DNA from: VRUE01 sp963697695 | Lineage (GTDB): Bacteria; Actinomycetota; Thermoleophilia; Solirubrobacterales; 70-9 | Assembly (NCBI GenBank): GCA_963697695.1 | Contig: OY969094.1 | Coordinates: 1,736,001-1,800,000, forward strand | DNA: 64,000 bases | Reading direction: 5' to 3' | In this document: positions 19,772 through 28,194 of the stretch, one piece after another | Layout of the letters: each line of letters opens with the position of its first letter | How positions within the stretch are numbered: the stretch's first letter is position 1 | Program-made: the position numbers and the translations under genes | The notes under the pieces: model-generated | Told to the model about the DNA's origin: nothing | The model's database searches: none | Seen by the model: only the letters and a program-made list of their open reading frames with translations

Positions 19772-20686
19772 CTACTTCACCGGCCTTCCTTCTTCGACCC
19801 GCGTGCCGAGCACCCGCACGTAGACGAAGGCGATCGCCAGCACGCAGATGAAGATCAGCACCGAGACGGCCGAGCCGAGTCCCAGGTTGAGTCGCGAGAT
19901 CAGCTGGTTGAAGCCGAGGATCGAGACCGATTCGGTGTCCTGCGCACCGGCGGTCATGATGTAGATCGTGTCGAAGACGCGGAAGGCGTCGAGGGTGCGG
20001 AAGAGCAGCGCGACGAGGATCGCCGGCTTCATCAGCGGCAGGGTGATGCGAAAGAAGCGCTGCACCGCGTTCGCCCCGTCGACCTTCGCCGCCTCGTAGA
20101 GCTGGCTGTCGATCGTGACCAGGCCGGCCAGCAGCAGCAGCGCCATGAAGGGCGTCGTCTTCCAGACCTCGGCCATGATGATCACGGCGAAGGAGCTGAA
20201 GCGGCCGCCGAACCAGTCCATTTCGTCGGAGATCAGCGGCAGGTTGTTGACGAAGCCGCTGTCCGGGGCGAAGGCGAACTGCCAGGCGAAGGCGGCGACC
20301 ACGGTGATGATCCCGTAGGGGATGAGGACTCCGGTGCGGACGGCGCCGCGACCGAAGATCGCCCGGTGCATGACCAAGGCGATCGCCATTCCCAGCACCA
20401 GCTCGATCGCGACCGTGACGACGGTGAGGAAGACGGTGTTGAAGAGGTCGGTCCACCAGAGCTGAGAGCTGAGGACCGAGGTGTAGTTGTCGAGGCCGAC
20501 GAAGCCGCCCTCGTCGGGGAAGCGCAGGTCGATCTGCTGGACCGAGAGGATGATCGCGTAGACGATCGGGTAGGCGGTGACGGCGAGCATCGCGATCACC
20601 GCCGGTGCGCAGAGCAGCCAGGCGAGCCGCCGCTCCGAGCGCGTCTTCTCGCTGATCGCTGGGTGTCGCTCCGCGCCCGCCTCCAT
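19772..20686 (-). CDS. Sugar ABC importer permease (MalF/SugA-like)
   Basis: This 304-residue protein has six predicted membrane helices, beginning with LAWLLCAPAVIAMLAVTAYPIVYAI, the usual start of MalF-type subunits without the long periplasmic insert. The EAA loop is YEAAKVDGANAVQRFFRITLPLMKP. Its ATG overlaps the last base of the solute-binding-protein stop codon and its own stop abuts the next permease. It forms the membrane channel together with the 18929-19771 protein. Confidence 0.92.
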   Translation of the reverse strand: MEAGAERHPAISEKTRSERRLAWLLCAPAVIAMLAVTAYPIVYAIILSVQQIDLRFPDEGGFVGLDNYTSVLSSQLWWTDLFNTVFLTVVTVAIELVLGMAIALVMHRAIFGRGAVRTGVLIPYGIITVVAAFAWQFAFAPDSGFVNNLPLISDEMDWFGGRFSSFAVIIMAEVWKTTPFMALLLLAGLVTIDSQLYEAAKVDGANAVQRFFRITLPLMKPAILVALLFRTLDAFRVFDTIYIMTAGAQDTESVSILGFNQLISRLNLGLGSAVSVLIFICVLAIAFVYVRVLGTRVEEGRPVK

Positions 20687-21966
20687 CAGAGCAGCCCTTC
20701 CCGCTTGATCGCGTCTTCGAGGTTCGACTTCAGTTCGTCATAGGTGGCGGTCGCGTCTTCGGGATCGATCTTGTCCGGCGGGTGCAGCGAGCGCTGCACC
20801 GCCAGGCTGACGTCCTGGTAGGCGGCGGTGCTGGGGCGCGGGCCGGCGCCTTCGATCGATTCCTTCACCAGCTGGGCGAAGCCGGGGTAGGCCTCGGTCA
20901 CGGTTTTGGTCGAGTAGAGGTCCGAGCGCGAGGGCGGCAGTCCGTCGAGTTCGACCGCGGTCTTCTGGCTCTCGCGCCCGGCGAGGCAGGCGGTGGCATC
21001 GAAGGCGATGTCCTTGTTCTCGGAGAAGGAGCTGACCGCGAGGTTGAAGCCACCGAGCGGCGGCTTGCTCGGGCGGTCTGCGTCGATCCCGGGGAAGCGG
21101 GCGAAGCCCATGTTTTTGGCGATGTCCGGCGCTTCTTCTTTGGCGCTCGCGTAGGCGAAGGTGTAGTTGGTCATGAAGGCCGATTCGCCGGACTCAAAGG
21201 CGATCCGCGAGGTGTCCTCGTTCGAGGTCGAGAGGCTCGGCGGCGCCGTCGAGGAGTTGGCGAAGCGGCCCATCACTTCCAGCGCCCGCGTCGTCGGGCT
21301 CTCGGCCAGGTCGACCATCTCCGGCCCGGAGAGGAGTTTCGTGCCGGCGCTCTCGATCAGCGCGTTGGCCCAGACCGTGAAGCCCTCGTAGCGGTTGGCC
21401 TGCACCTGGATCGTGCCGGCGTTGCCGCGGCCCAGCCGTTCGGCCTCATCGATCATCTCGTCCCAGGTCTGCGGCGCCTCTTTGACCAGGTCTTTGCGGT
21501 ACCAGAGCAACTGCGTATTGGTGTTGAACGGCGCCGCGTAGAGCTTGCCCTCGAAGGAGGCGGTTTCGATCACCCCGGGGAAGACCTTTTCGGTCACTTC
21601 CTGCTTGCGGGGGCCGGTCCACTCTTCGACCCAGCCGGCGTTGGCGAACTCGCCGGTCCAGATCACGTCCATGCCGACGATGTCGATCGAGGAGTCCTCG
21701 GCGCCGAGCCGGCGGACGAGCTGTTCGCGCTGCTGGCTCGCGTCCGTCGGCAGGAATTCCGGTTCGACCGTGTACCGGCCTTTCGATTCTTCCGAGCAGC
21801 GTTTCGCCACTTCCTCGATCGAGCCGCCCGGCTGGATCGCAACGAACCAGGTCAGCGTTTGCCCGCGCGATCCCTCTGAGTCCTCGCTGCCCGCGCTCAG
21901 GGCGACGATTGCGAGGACCACGACCGCGAGGATCGCCAAGAGCCCAAGTGCAGCCCGTACTGTCAA
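20686..21966 (-). CDS. Extracellular sugar-binding protein of ABC importer (LpqY-like)
   Basis: This 426-residue family 1 solute-binding protein has the LpqY-type segment IDIVGMDVIWTGEFANAGWVEEW and a closing PDKIDPEDATATYDEL tail. The TTG at 21966 is backed by a strong AAGGAGGAG six bases upstream. The N-terminus has a hydrophobic core (LLAILAVVVLAIVALSAGS), but at the lipobox position where Cys is expected (L-S-A-G-C) there is Ser, so it is probably not a lipoprotein; it may stay anchored by its uncleaved helix. LpqY relatives bind trehalose; maltose-type sugars are equally possible. It is the first gene of the transporter operon. Confidence 0.88.
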   Translation of the reverse strand: MTVRAALGLLAILAVVVLAIVALSAGSEDSEGSRGQTLTWFVAIQPGGSIEEVAKRCSEESKGRYTVEPEFLPTDASQQREQLVRRLGAEDSSIDIVGMDVIWTGEFANAGWVEEWTGPRKQEVTEKVFPGVIETASFEGKLYAAPFNTNTQLLWYRKDLVKEAPQTWDEMIDEAERLGRGNAGTIQVQANRYEGFTVWANALIESAGTKLLSGPEMVDLAESPTTRALEVMGRFANSSTAPPSLSTSNEDTSRIAFESGESAFMTNYTFAYASAKEEAPDIAKNMGFARFPGIDADRPSKPPLGGFNLAVSSFSENKDIAFDATACLAGRESQKTAVELDGLPPSRSDLYSTKTVTEAYPGFAQLVKESIEGAGPRPSTAAYQDVSLAVQRSLHPPDKIDPEDATATYDELKSNLEDAIKREGLL

Positions 21967-22063
21967 TTCTCTCCTCCTTCGCAGGCCTCGCCACCAGGGG
22001 CGGGGTGCACGGAAGGAAATGCCCGGATCGTCGCTCGTTCAAACGCTGCGGGACCGGGTATCT

Positions 22064-22504
22064 ATGCTCCTGCTCATGACCGGCTGTCTCGCAAAGCGCA
22101 CCACCGTGCAGGAAGTGAAAAAAGAAAAAATCACGGTGGTCTCGTGGAGCAGCACCGAATATGACGACGGCGATTGCTGGAAAGAAGCCAATCCCACCCG
22201 TCTGACCGCTCCCGAAACAGGCCTCTACGTGATCCAGTGGTCGGTCGACATCCTGCCTTCGTCCCTCTCCGGCGAGAAGGAGCTCTGGATTCGCCTCAAC
22301 GGGGACGACAACAAACGCCTTGGCGCACAGGACTACGTCGGCCCGGCAGATGTTCAGACGCTCACCGTGCAGGGGCGACTCACGGCCGGTGACTACGTCG
22401 AGTGCTGCATCTATCTCGAAACCACTGCCGGCGGCGAAACCTCGAAAGACGAATACAGCTCCGGCGACGACCTCAACCGGGTGAAGTTCGAGCTGGTCAG
22501 GTAG
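22064..22504 (+). CDS. Small protein with a C1q/TNF-like beta-sandwich signature
   Basis: This is about 146 residues if started at ATG 22064. The core RLTAPETGLYVIQWSVDI, followed by GEKELWIRLNGDDNKRLG and LTVQGRLTAGDYVECCIYLE, has the jelly-roll pattern of C1q-like domains seen in phage tail and bacterial surface proteins. The N-terminus is uncertain: MLLLMTGC could be a degenerate lipobox, or translation may begin at a GTG near 22107 (MQEVKKEK). No ribosome binding site is visible for either. The gene stands alone between the sugar-binding protein (divergent) and purL (convergent). Function is unknown. Confidence 0.65.
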   Translation: MLLLMTGCLAKRTTVQEVKKEKITVVSWSSTEYDDGDCWKEANPTRLTAPETGLYVIQWSVDILPSSLSGEKELWIRLNGDDNKRLGAQDYVGPADVQTLTVQGRLTAGDYVECCIYLETTAGGETSKDEYSSGDDLNRVKFELVR

Positions 22505-22519
22505 GAGCTGCCGGCGTCT

Positions 22520-24706
22520 CTAGGCGGGGCTCTCGAGCCTCTCCGCGAGCGAGCGCCAGGCGCCCTCGGCCTCCTTCAGGCCGACGGTGAAGCTGCGGTC
22601 GCCGGCGGCGATCTCGATCGTCGTGCCGCCGGCCGAACCGAGCACGACAGCGCCGAGCGACTCCAGCGCAGCGCGGTCACCGCTGAGCAGGAAGCCGCCG
22701 CTGCCCTCTCCGAAGAGGGCCTCCTCCGGCGAGCAACCGCGTTCGCGCAGGGGCTGGACGTCGACGCTGCAACCGACTCCGCCGCCGATCGCGCACTCGG
22801 CGAGGGCGCAGGCGAGGCCGCCGTCGCTTACATCGTGGGCCGATGAGAGCTTGCCGGTGCGGACGACGTCTCGCACGGTCTCACAGGCGGCCGCGACGGC
22901 GGTGATGTCGGACCGGGGGAGGCCGCTGGCGAGCTCGCCGCGCTGCTTCGCCAGCTCCGAGCCGGACAGCGTCGGCGAGAAGGGGCCGAGGAGGGCGATC
23001 GCGTCGCCCTCCCTGACGAAGGCGCTGCCCGCCACCTGCGCGGGATCGGGCAGCTCGCCGACCATGCCGACCACGGGAGTGGGGTAGATCGGCCCTTCCG
23101 GACCCTCGTTGTAGAGCGAGACGTTGCCGCCGACGACCGGGACCCCAAGCGCCTCGCAGGTGTCGGCGAGGCCGCTGACCGCCCGGTCGAGCTGCCAGGC
23201 AGGGGCCGGTTTCTCGGGGTTGCCGAAGTTGAGGCAATTGGTCAGGCCGAGCGGCTCGGCGCCGACGCAGGCGAGGTTTTGCGCGCACTCGAGCACCGCC
23301 TCGACCGTGCCCGCGTAGGGGTCGCAGGCGACCCGGCGGCCGTTGCCGTCGATTGAGACGGCGATCGCGTTGCCGGCCTCGGGGATCTGCAGCACCGCCG
23401 CGTCGGCCGACTCGGGCCGACGCACCGTGCGCGAACCGACCACCGAGTCGTACTGCTCGAAGGCCCAGCGCTTCGAGGCGACGCTGGGGGAGGCGAGCAG
23501 CGCCAGCAGCGTCTCCTCGGCGGATGCACCCTCGGCGAGAGTCGCCCGGTTGCCGTAGATCCAGCCCTCGGGCTCGGCCGGATCGAGGTCGTAGAGCGGG
23601 CAGCCGTCGACGAGGGCCTCGACCGGCATGTCGCCGACGACCTCGCCGCCGCGCAGCACCCGTACGTGACCGCTGTCGGTGACGACGCCGATCTCCGCCG
23701 AGCCGGTCTGCCATTTCTCGCAGACCGCCAGCACCTCTGGCACCTTCGACGGCTCGACCACCGCGAGCATCCGCTCCTGCGACTCGGAGACCATGATCTC
23801 GAAGGGCTCCATGTCGGCCTCGCGCAGCGGCACCAGCGCCACGTCGAGGTCGATGCCGACCCCGCCCGCCGAGGCCATCTCGCCCGCCGAGGAGGTCAGG
23901 CCGGCAGCGCCGAGGTCCTGCAGCGAGACCAGCAGCCCCTTCCCCAGCAGCTCCAGGCAGCACTCGAGCACCTTCGACTCCTCGAAGGGGTCGCCGATCT
24001 GCACCGTCGGCCGCTTCGCGTCGTCACCGTCGCCGAGCTCGGCCGAGGCCAGCACCGAGGCGCCGCCGATTCCGTCGCGGCCGGTCGAGGCGCCCATCAG
24101 GACGACGGCGTTGCCGATCCCGGCTGCTGCGGCGCGCACCATGTCCTCGGTCTTCGCCAGGCCGACGCACATCGCGTTGACCAGGCAGTTGTGCTCGTAG
24201 GGCGCCTCGAAGTAAATCTCGCCGCCGACAGTCGCCACCCCGATCGAGTTGCCGTAGTGACCGATGCCGCGTACCGCACCGTCGAGCAGGTGGCGCGAGC
24301 GCACCGAGTCGAGCTCGCCGAAGCGCAGCGAGTCGAGGATCGCGATCGGCCGCGCCCCGAGTGCGAAGACGTCGCGGAGGATGCCGCCGACCCCGGTTGC
24401 GGCACCCTGGAAGGGCTCGACCGCGCTCGGGTGGTTGTGCGACTCGACCTTGAAGGCGACCGCGTAGCCGTTGCCGACGTCGACCGCACCGGCGTTCTCG
24501 CCCGGCCCCATCACCACCCGCTCGCCCTCGGTCGGCAGCCGCCGCAGCAGCTTGCGCGAGTGCTTGTAGGCGCAGTGCTCGGACCAGAGCAGGCTGAACA
24601 TCGCCAGCTCGACGTCGTTCGGCTCGCGCCCGAGCTTCTCCTGGATCAGCTCGAACTCCGAGTCGGTCAGCCCCAGCTCGCGGTGCTTGGCGACCTCCAC
24701 GGTCAC
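22520..24706 (-). CDS. purL: Phosphoribosylformylglycinamidine synthase large subunit PurL
   Basis: This is 728 residues, the length of the small (PurS/PurQ-dependent) type of PurL. It begins with EHCAYKHSRKLLRRLP, followed by VMGPGENAGAVDVGNGYAVAFKVESHNHPSAVEP, the ATP-binding AIRS-type motif, and later SAHDVSDGGLACALAE. It converts FGAR to FGAM using ATP and ammonia delivered by PurQ. It overlaps purQ by 4 bases in the purC-purS-purQ-purL block, which matches the three-protein complex. Confidence 0.97.
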   Translation of the reverse strand: MTVEVAKHRELGLTDSEFELIQEKLGREPNDVELAMFSLLWSEHCAYKHSRKLLRRLPTEGERVVMGPGENAGAVDVGNGYAVAFKVESHNHPSAVEPFQGAATGVGGILRDVFALGARPIAILDSLRFGELDSVRSRHLLDGAVRGIGHYGNSIGVATVGGEIYFEAPYEHNCLVNAMCVGLAKTEDMVRAAAAGIGNAVVLMGASTGRDGIGGASVLASAELGDGDDAKRPTVQIGDPFEESKVLECCLELLGKGLLVSLQDLGAAGLTSSAGEMASAGGVGIDLDVALVPLREADMEPFEIMVSESQERMLAVVEPSKVPEVLAVCEKWQTGSAEIGVVTDSGHVRVLRGGEVVGDMPVEALVDGCPLYDLDPAEPEGWIYGNRATLAEGASAEETLLALLASPSVASKRWAFEQYDSVVGSRTVRRPESADAAVLQIPEAGNAIAVSIDGNGRRVACDPYAGTVEAVLECAQNLACVGAEPLGLTNCLNFGNPEKPAPAWQLDRAVSGLADTCEALGVPVVGGNVSLYNEGPEGPIYPTPVVGMVGELPDPAQVAGSAFVREGDAIALLGPFSPTLSGSELAKQRGELASGLPRSDITAVAAACETVRDVVRTGKLSSAHDVSDGGLACALAECAIGGGVGCSVDVQPLRERGCSPEEALFGEGSGGFLLSGDRAALESLGAVVLGSAGGTTIEIAAGDRSFTVGLKEAEGAWRSLAERLESPA

Positions 24707-25362
24707 ACCGGCGCTCCGGCGACGGCTTCGAAGACCCGCAATCCGTCGGTCGACCCCGTCAGCGGATCCACCGCGTGCTCGGGATGGGGCATCAGGCCGA
24801 GCACGTTGCCCGCCTCGTTCTGCACGCCGGCGATGTCGCGCGCCGATCCGTTCGAGTTGTGCCCCTCGGCGTAGCGGTAGGCGACCTGGCCGTTTGCCTC
24901 GAGCGCGTCGAGGACGTCATCGGGAGCCCAGTAGCGCCCTTCCCCGTGCTTCGCCGGAATCGACAGCCGCTCGCTGAAGGATTGTGCCCCCTGGGACGGG
25001 GACGATCCTTCAGCGACCAACTCGACCTGGTGGCAGCGGAAGCGCAGCTCCTCGTTGACGAGCAGGGCGCCGGGCAGCAACCCCGCCTCGCAGAGGACCT
25101 GGAAGCCGTTGCAGATGCCCAGCACCGGTCCGCCCGCGGCGGCGAACTCGGAAACCGCCTCCATCGCGGGGGAGAAGCGAGCGATCGCGCCGGCGCGCAG
25201 GTAGTCGCCATAGGAGAAGCCACCGGGGACGACGACGGCGTCGATGCCGCCCAGATCGCGCTCCTCGTGCCAGACCAGGCGTGCGTCCCCCAGCAGCGAG
25301 CAGGCCTGCAGGGCGTCCCGCTCGTCGCACGATCCGGGGAACTGGAGCACTCCCCAGATCAC
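24703..25362 (-). CDS. purQ: Phosphoribosylformylglycinamidine synthase glutaminase subunit PurQ
   Basis: This 219-residue class I glutamine amidotransferase has the nucleophile Cys in VLGICNGFQVLCEAG and the His-x-Glu pair in LGLMPHPEHAVDPLTGS. The N-terminal WGVLQFPGSCDERDAL is typical. It supplies ammonia to PurL. It overlaps purS upstream and purL downstream by 4 bases each, implying coupled translation. Confidence 0.97.
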   Translation of the reverse strand: MIWGVLQFPGSCDERDALQACSLLGDARLVWHEERDLGGIDAVVVPGGFSYGDYLRAGAIARFSPAMEAVSEFAAAGGPVLGICNGFQVLCEAGLLPGALLVNEELRFRCHQVELVAEGSSPSQGAQSFSERLSIPAKHGEGRYWAPDDVLDALEANGQVAYRYAEGHNSNGSARDIAGVQNEAGNVLGLMPHPEHAVDPLTGSTDGLRVFEAVAGAPV

Positions 25363-25583
25363 AGCGTGACGATCTCGTAGTCCTCGATCAGCGGGTTGGC
25401 GAGCAGCTTCTCGCAGAGCTCCGAGAGCCGTGCCGGATCCTCGGCCTCGAGCTCGACCATGCGGCCGACCCGCACGTGCTCGATCCCCTCGAAGCCGAGC
25501 GCCGGCAGCGCCCGCTCGACCGCCTTGCCCTGGGGGTCGAGGATTCCCTCCTTGGGCCGGATCAGCACGCGGGCCTTCGCCAC
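25359..25583 (-). CDS. purS: Phosphoribosylformylglycinamidine synthase small subunit PurS
   Basis: This 74-residue protein is of normal PurS length, with characteristic KARVLIRPKEGILDPQGKAVERAL and RVGRMVELE. PurS bridges PurQ and PurL in the FGAM synthase complex. It shares one base with the purC stop and overlaps purQ by 4 bases. Confidence 0.96.
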   Translation of the reverse strand: MAKARVLIRPKEGILDPQGKAVERALPALGFEGIEHVRVGRMVELEAEDPARLSELCEKLLANPLIEDYEIVTL

Positions 25584-26431
25584 TAGAAGGTCCGCTCCGT
25601 AATCCGCTCGTAGGCCTCGACGTACTTGGCCCGGGTCTGCTCGATCACGTCGGCCGGCAGCTGCGGCGCCGGCGGGGTGTGGTCCCAGCCGGCCTCGTTG
25701 GCCCAGTCACGCACGTACTGCTTGTCGAAGGAGGGCGGGGTGGCGCCCGGCTGGTAGCGGTCGGCAGGCCAGAAGCGCGAGGAGTCCGGGGTCAGCACCT
25801 CGTCGGCGAGGACGACCTCGGCGCCGGCGTGGCGGCCGAACTCGAACTTGGTGTCGGCGAGGATGATCCCGCGCTCGGCGGCGTGCTCGGCCCCGCGCGA
25901 GTAGACCTCGATCGAGATCCGCCGCAGCTCCTCCATCAGCGCCCGGTCGCCGACGATCTCCGCCGCCCGCTCGAAGTCGACGTTCTCGTCGTGGTCGCCG
26001 ATCTCCGCCTTGGTCGCCGGGGTGAAGATCGGCTCCGGCAGCTTGTCGGACTCAAGCAGCCCGCTCGGCAGCTCGATCCCGCAGACCGCGCCGCTCGCCT
26101 TGTATTCCTTCCAGCCCGATCCCGAGAGGTAGCCCCGCACCACGCACTCAACCGGGTACATCTCCAGCTTGCGCACCCGCATCGCCCGTTCCGCCACTTC
26201 TTCCGGCACGTCGGCCGAGACGAAGTGGTTGGGGACGATCTCGCCGGTCAGCTCGAACCAGAATTCGGACATCCGGTTGAGCACCTTCCCCTTGTCGGGG
26301 ATCGGCGTCGGCATCACCACGTCGTAGATCGAGATCCGGTCTGAGGCGACGAGCAGCAGATCGTCGTCCCACTCATAGATCTCCCGGACCTTGCCGGAGG
26401 AATGGAGCTTCAAATCTTGGATGGCGGGCAT
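25583..26431 (-). CDS. purC: SAICAR synthetase PurC
   Basis: This is a 282-residue protein. Start ATG 26431 gives MPAIQDLKLHSSGKVREIYE, matching family N-termini; longer upstream frames are not PurC-like. It shows SDRISIYDVVMPTPIPDKGKVLN, YPVECVVRGYLSGSGWKEY and DTKFEFG. It condenses CAIR with aspartate. Its C-terminal VIEQTRAKYVEAYERITE is conserved. It heads purC-purS-purQ-purL and is divergent from the P450 gene. Confidence 0.96.
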   Translation of the reverse strand: MPAIQDLKLHSSGKVREIYEWDDDLLLVASDRISIYDVVMPTPIPDKGKVLNRMSEFWFELTGEIVPNHFVSADVPEEVAERAMRVRKLEMYPVECVVRGYLSGSGWKEYKASGAVCGIELPSGLLESDKLPEPIFTPATKAEIGDHDENVDFERAAEIVGDRALMEELRRISIEVYSRGAEHAAERGIILADTKFEFGRHAGAEVVLADEVLTPDSSRFWPADRYQPGATPPSFDKQYVRDWANEAGWDHTPPAPQLPADVIEQTRAKYVEAYERITERTF

Positions 26432-26499
26432 GAATCCCGATGCTAACCACCAGGCAAGCGGAGCACCTGTTCGCCGAACACCTGCGATCCTTTTCAGCG

Positions 26500-27828
26500 G
26501 TGCTTCCCCCGGAACCGAAGAGCTCCCCGCTGGTGCAGACGCTGCGCTGGAGCTTCCGCCCACTTTCCTTCATGCAGGAGAACAGGGAAAGGTACGGCGA
26601 CAACTTCAGCGTCAAATTCCTCACCTTCGAGCGCCCGATGGTGATGATCTCCGATCCGGCCGCGATCAAGGCCCTCTACATGGAGCGCTCGCACGGTCTG
26701 CCGCCCGGCCGCGACATCATCCTCACCCCGATCGTCGGCCCGCGCTCTCTGCTCGTGACCGAAGGCGCCGATCACCTCGCCCACCGCAAGCTGATGCTGC
26801 CGCCCTTCCACGGCGAGCGGATGCGCTCCTACCAGCCCTTGGTCGAGGAGATCGTCGACCGCGAGATCGATTCCTGGCCGCTTGACGAGGAGTTCGCGAT
26901 CCACCCGCACATGCAGGCGATCACGCTCGAGGTGATCCTCAAGGTCGTCTTCGGCGTCGCCGACGGCCCACGCTTCGAGCGTCTGCGCAGCGTTCTCACC
27001 AGAGTCCTGGAGGAGACCGCCTCGCCCTTCGCCCAGCTCGTCGGCCTCGCCTCGCGCCGCTTCGGCGGCCGCGGTCCGTGGGCCAAATTCGAAAAGCAGC
27101 TGAAAGAAGCCGATGAGCTGCTCTACGCGGAGATCGCCGAGCACCGCGCCAGCGGTGCCTACGAGGAGCGCGACGACATCCTCTCGCTGATGATGCAGGC
27201 CCGCTTCGAGGACGGCAGCGAGATGAGCGACTCCGACCTGCGCGACCAGCTGATGACCCTGCTGCTCGCCGGCCACGAGACGACTGCCACCGCGTTGGCC
27301 TGGACCTTCGACCTGCTGCTCCGCCACGGCGAGCAGCTGCGGCGCCTGCGCGACTCGCTCGAGGACGGCGAGGAGGACTATCTGCGGGCGACGATCAGCG
27401 AGTCGCTGCGCCTGCGCCCGGTGGTGCCCTTGGCGGGACGGCGACTCAATGCCGACCTCGTCACCGATGGGCTGACGTTGCCGGCCGGCACCGACGTTAC
27501 GCCGGCGATCTGGCTCGCCCACACCCGCGCCGACTCCTACTCCGAGCCGTTTGCCTTCAAGCCCGAGCGCTTCCTCGAGAACCCGCCCGACACCTACGCC
27601 TGGATCCCGTTCGGCGGCGGCATCCGCCGCTGCATCGGCGCCGCCTTCGCCGAGTTCGAGATGCGGATCGTCCTGCGCGAGGTGCTGACCCGCTGCGAGC
27701 TGCACAAGGCGAATCCGGCGCCGGAGAAGATCGGCCGCCGCAACATCACGCTCTCGCCGAAGGACGGCACGCCGGTCGTCGTCACCGCGCGCCACCCGGC
27801 CCGCGAGCGCGACCTCGCCGCCGCCTAA
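26500..27828 (+). CDS. Cytochrome P450
   Basis: This is a soluble-type bacterial P450 of about 442 residues. The I-helix oxygen-activation motif is AGHETTATAL, the ExxR pair lies in ISESLRLRPVVPLAGRR, and the heme-thiolate loop is FGGGIRRCIGAAFAEFEM. The N-terminal LPPEPKSSPLVQTLRW resembles the LPPGP start of related P450s, so I favour GTG 26500; the frame also opens at ATG 26440, 8 bases from purC. No ferredoxin or reductase gene is adjacent. The substrate is unknown; the 'xLPPGP' bacterial class includes enzymes acting on lipids and terpenoids. It interrupts the purine genes and is oppositely oriented. Confidence 0.92.
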   Translation: MLPPEPKSSPLVQTLRWSFRPLSFMQENRERYGDNFSVKFLTFERPMVMISDPAAIKALYMERSHGLPPGRDIILTPIVGPRSLLVTEGADHLAHRKLMLPPFHGERMRSYQPLVEEIVDREIDSWPLDEEFAIHPHMQAITLEVILKVVFGVADGPRFERLRSVLTRVLEETASPFAQLVGLASRRFGGRGPWAKFEKQLKEADELLYAEIAEHRASGAYEERDDILSLMMQARFEDGSEMSDSDLRDQLMTLLLAGHETTATALAWTFDLLLRHGEQLRRLRDSLEDGEEDYLRATISESLRLRPVVPLAGRRLNADLVTDGLTLPAGTDVTPAIWLAHTRADSYSEPFAFKPERFLENPPDTYAWIPFGGGIRRCIGAAFAEFEMRIVLREVLTRCELHKANPAPEKIGRRNITLSPKDGTPVVVTARHPARERDLAAA

Positions 27829-27843
27829 CCGGCCCATCCTTCA

Positions 27844-27895
27844 GGGACGTGCCACCGCTTGTGCACCCATAGCGGCCCCTAACTAGTGGCACGTG
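27844..27895. repeat. Palindromic intergenic repeat, copy A
   Basis: GGGACGTGCCACC opens the copy (27844-27856) and GTGGCACGTG closes it (27886-27895), with conserved centre GCACCCATA. It is homologous to 46633-46686 and 60729-60778. It lies between the convergent P450 and thioredoxin-fold genes, and its right arm is coding: it provides the last codons and the TAG stop of the latter gene. Confidence 0.8.
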
Positions 27896-28175
27896 CGGCG
27901 GGGTGTTCGTTCGCCCAGCGCGCGATGGTTCCCGAGCCCGAGATCACCTCGCCGTCGTCGAGGACGAGGACCGGCACCTCGTTGGTCCCGCTCAGCTCCC
28001 GCACCTCGGCGCGCTCGTCGTCGCGGCTGCCCCAGGTCCAGGGCATCAGCCGGTAGCCGCCGACCGTCTTGATCTCGTAGTCGTACCCCGCCGCGTCGAG
28101 CGCCTTGCCGGCCTTGGCGCAAGGGTGCGCAAAACCCGGACCCACCTTCTTCTGCCCACAGGTGTAGAGAACCAT
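27879..28175 (-). CDS. Glutaredoxin/GST-N-type thioredoxin-fold protein
   Basis: This 98-residue protein starts at ATG 28175 (MVLYTCGQKKVGPG); upstream extensions are low-complexity Ser/Arg and not real. The betaalphabeta thioredoxin fold ends with the cis-proline region NEVPVLVLDDGEVISGSGTIARWA, as in glutathione S-transferase N-domains. Only one Cys is at the N-terminal active-site position (TCGQKK) and another at PCAKAG, so classic CxxC chemistry is absent. It follows purB by 19 bases on the same strand. Its last residues come from palindromic repeat copy A. Confidence 0.8.
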   Translation of the reverse strand: MVLYTCGQKKVGPGFAHPCAKAGKALDAAGYDYEIKTVGGYRLMPWTWGSRDDERAEVRELSGTNEVPVLVLDDGEVISGSGTIARWANEHPAARATS

Positions 28176-28194
28176 CGGCGAGAACCTTAGCCGC

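Noticed and set aside
18920..20743. A 607-codon open frame antisense to the sugar permease genes, full of Asp/Arg/Glu
   Set aside because: It is a by-product of GC-rich codon use; the product is low-complexity acidic and basic runs with no domain, while the opposite strand encodes clear permeases.
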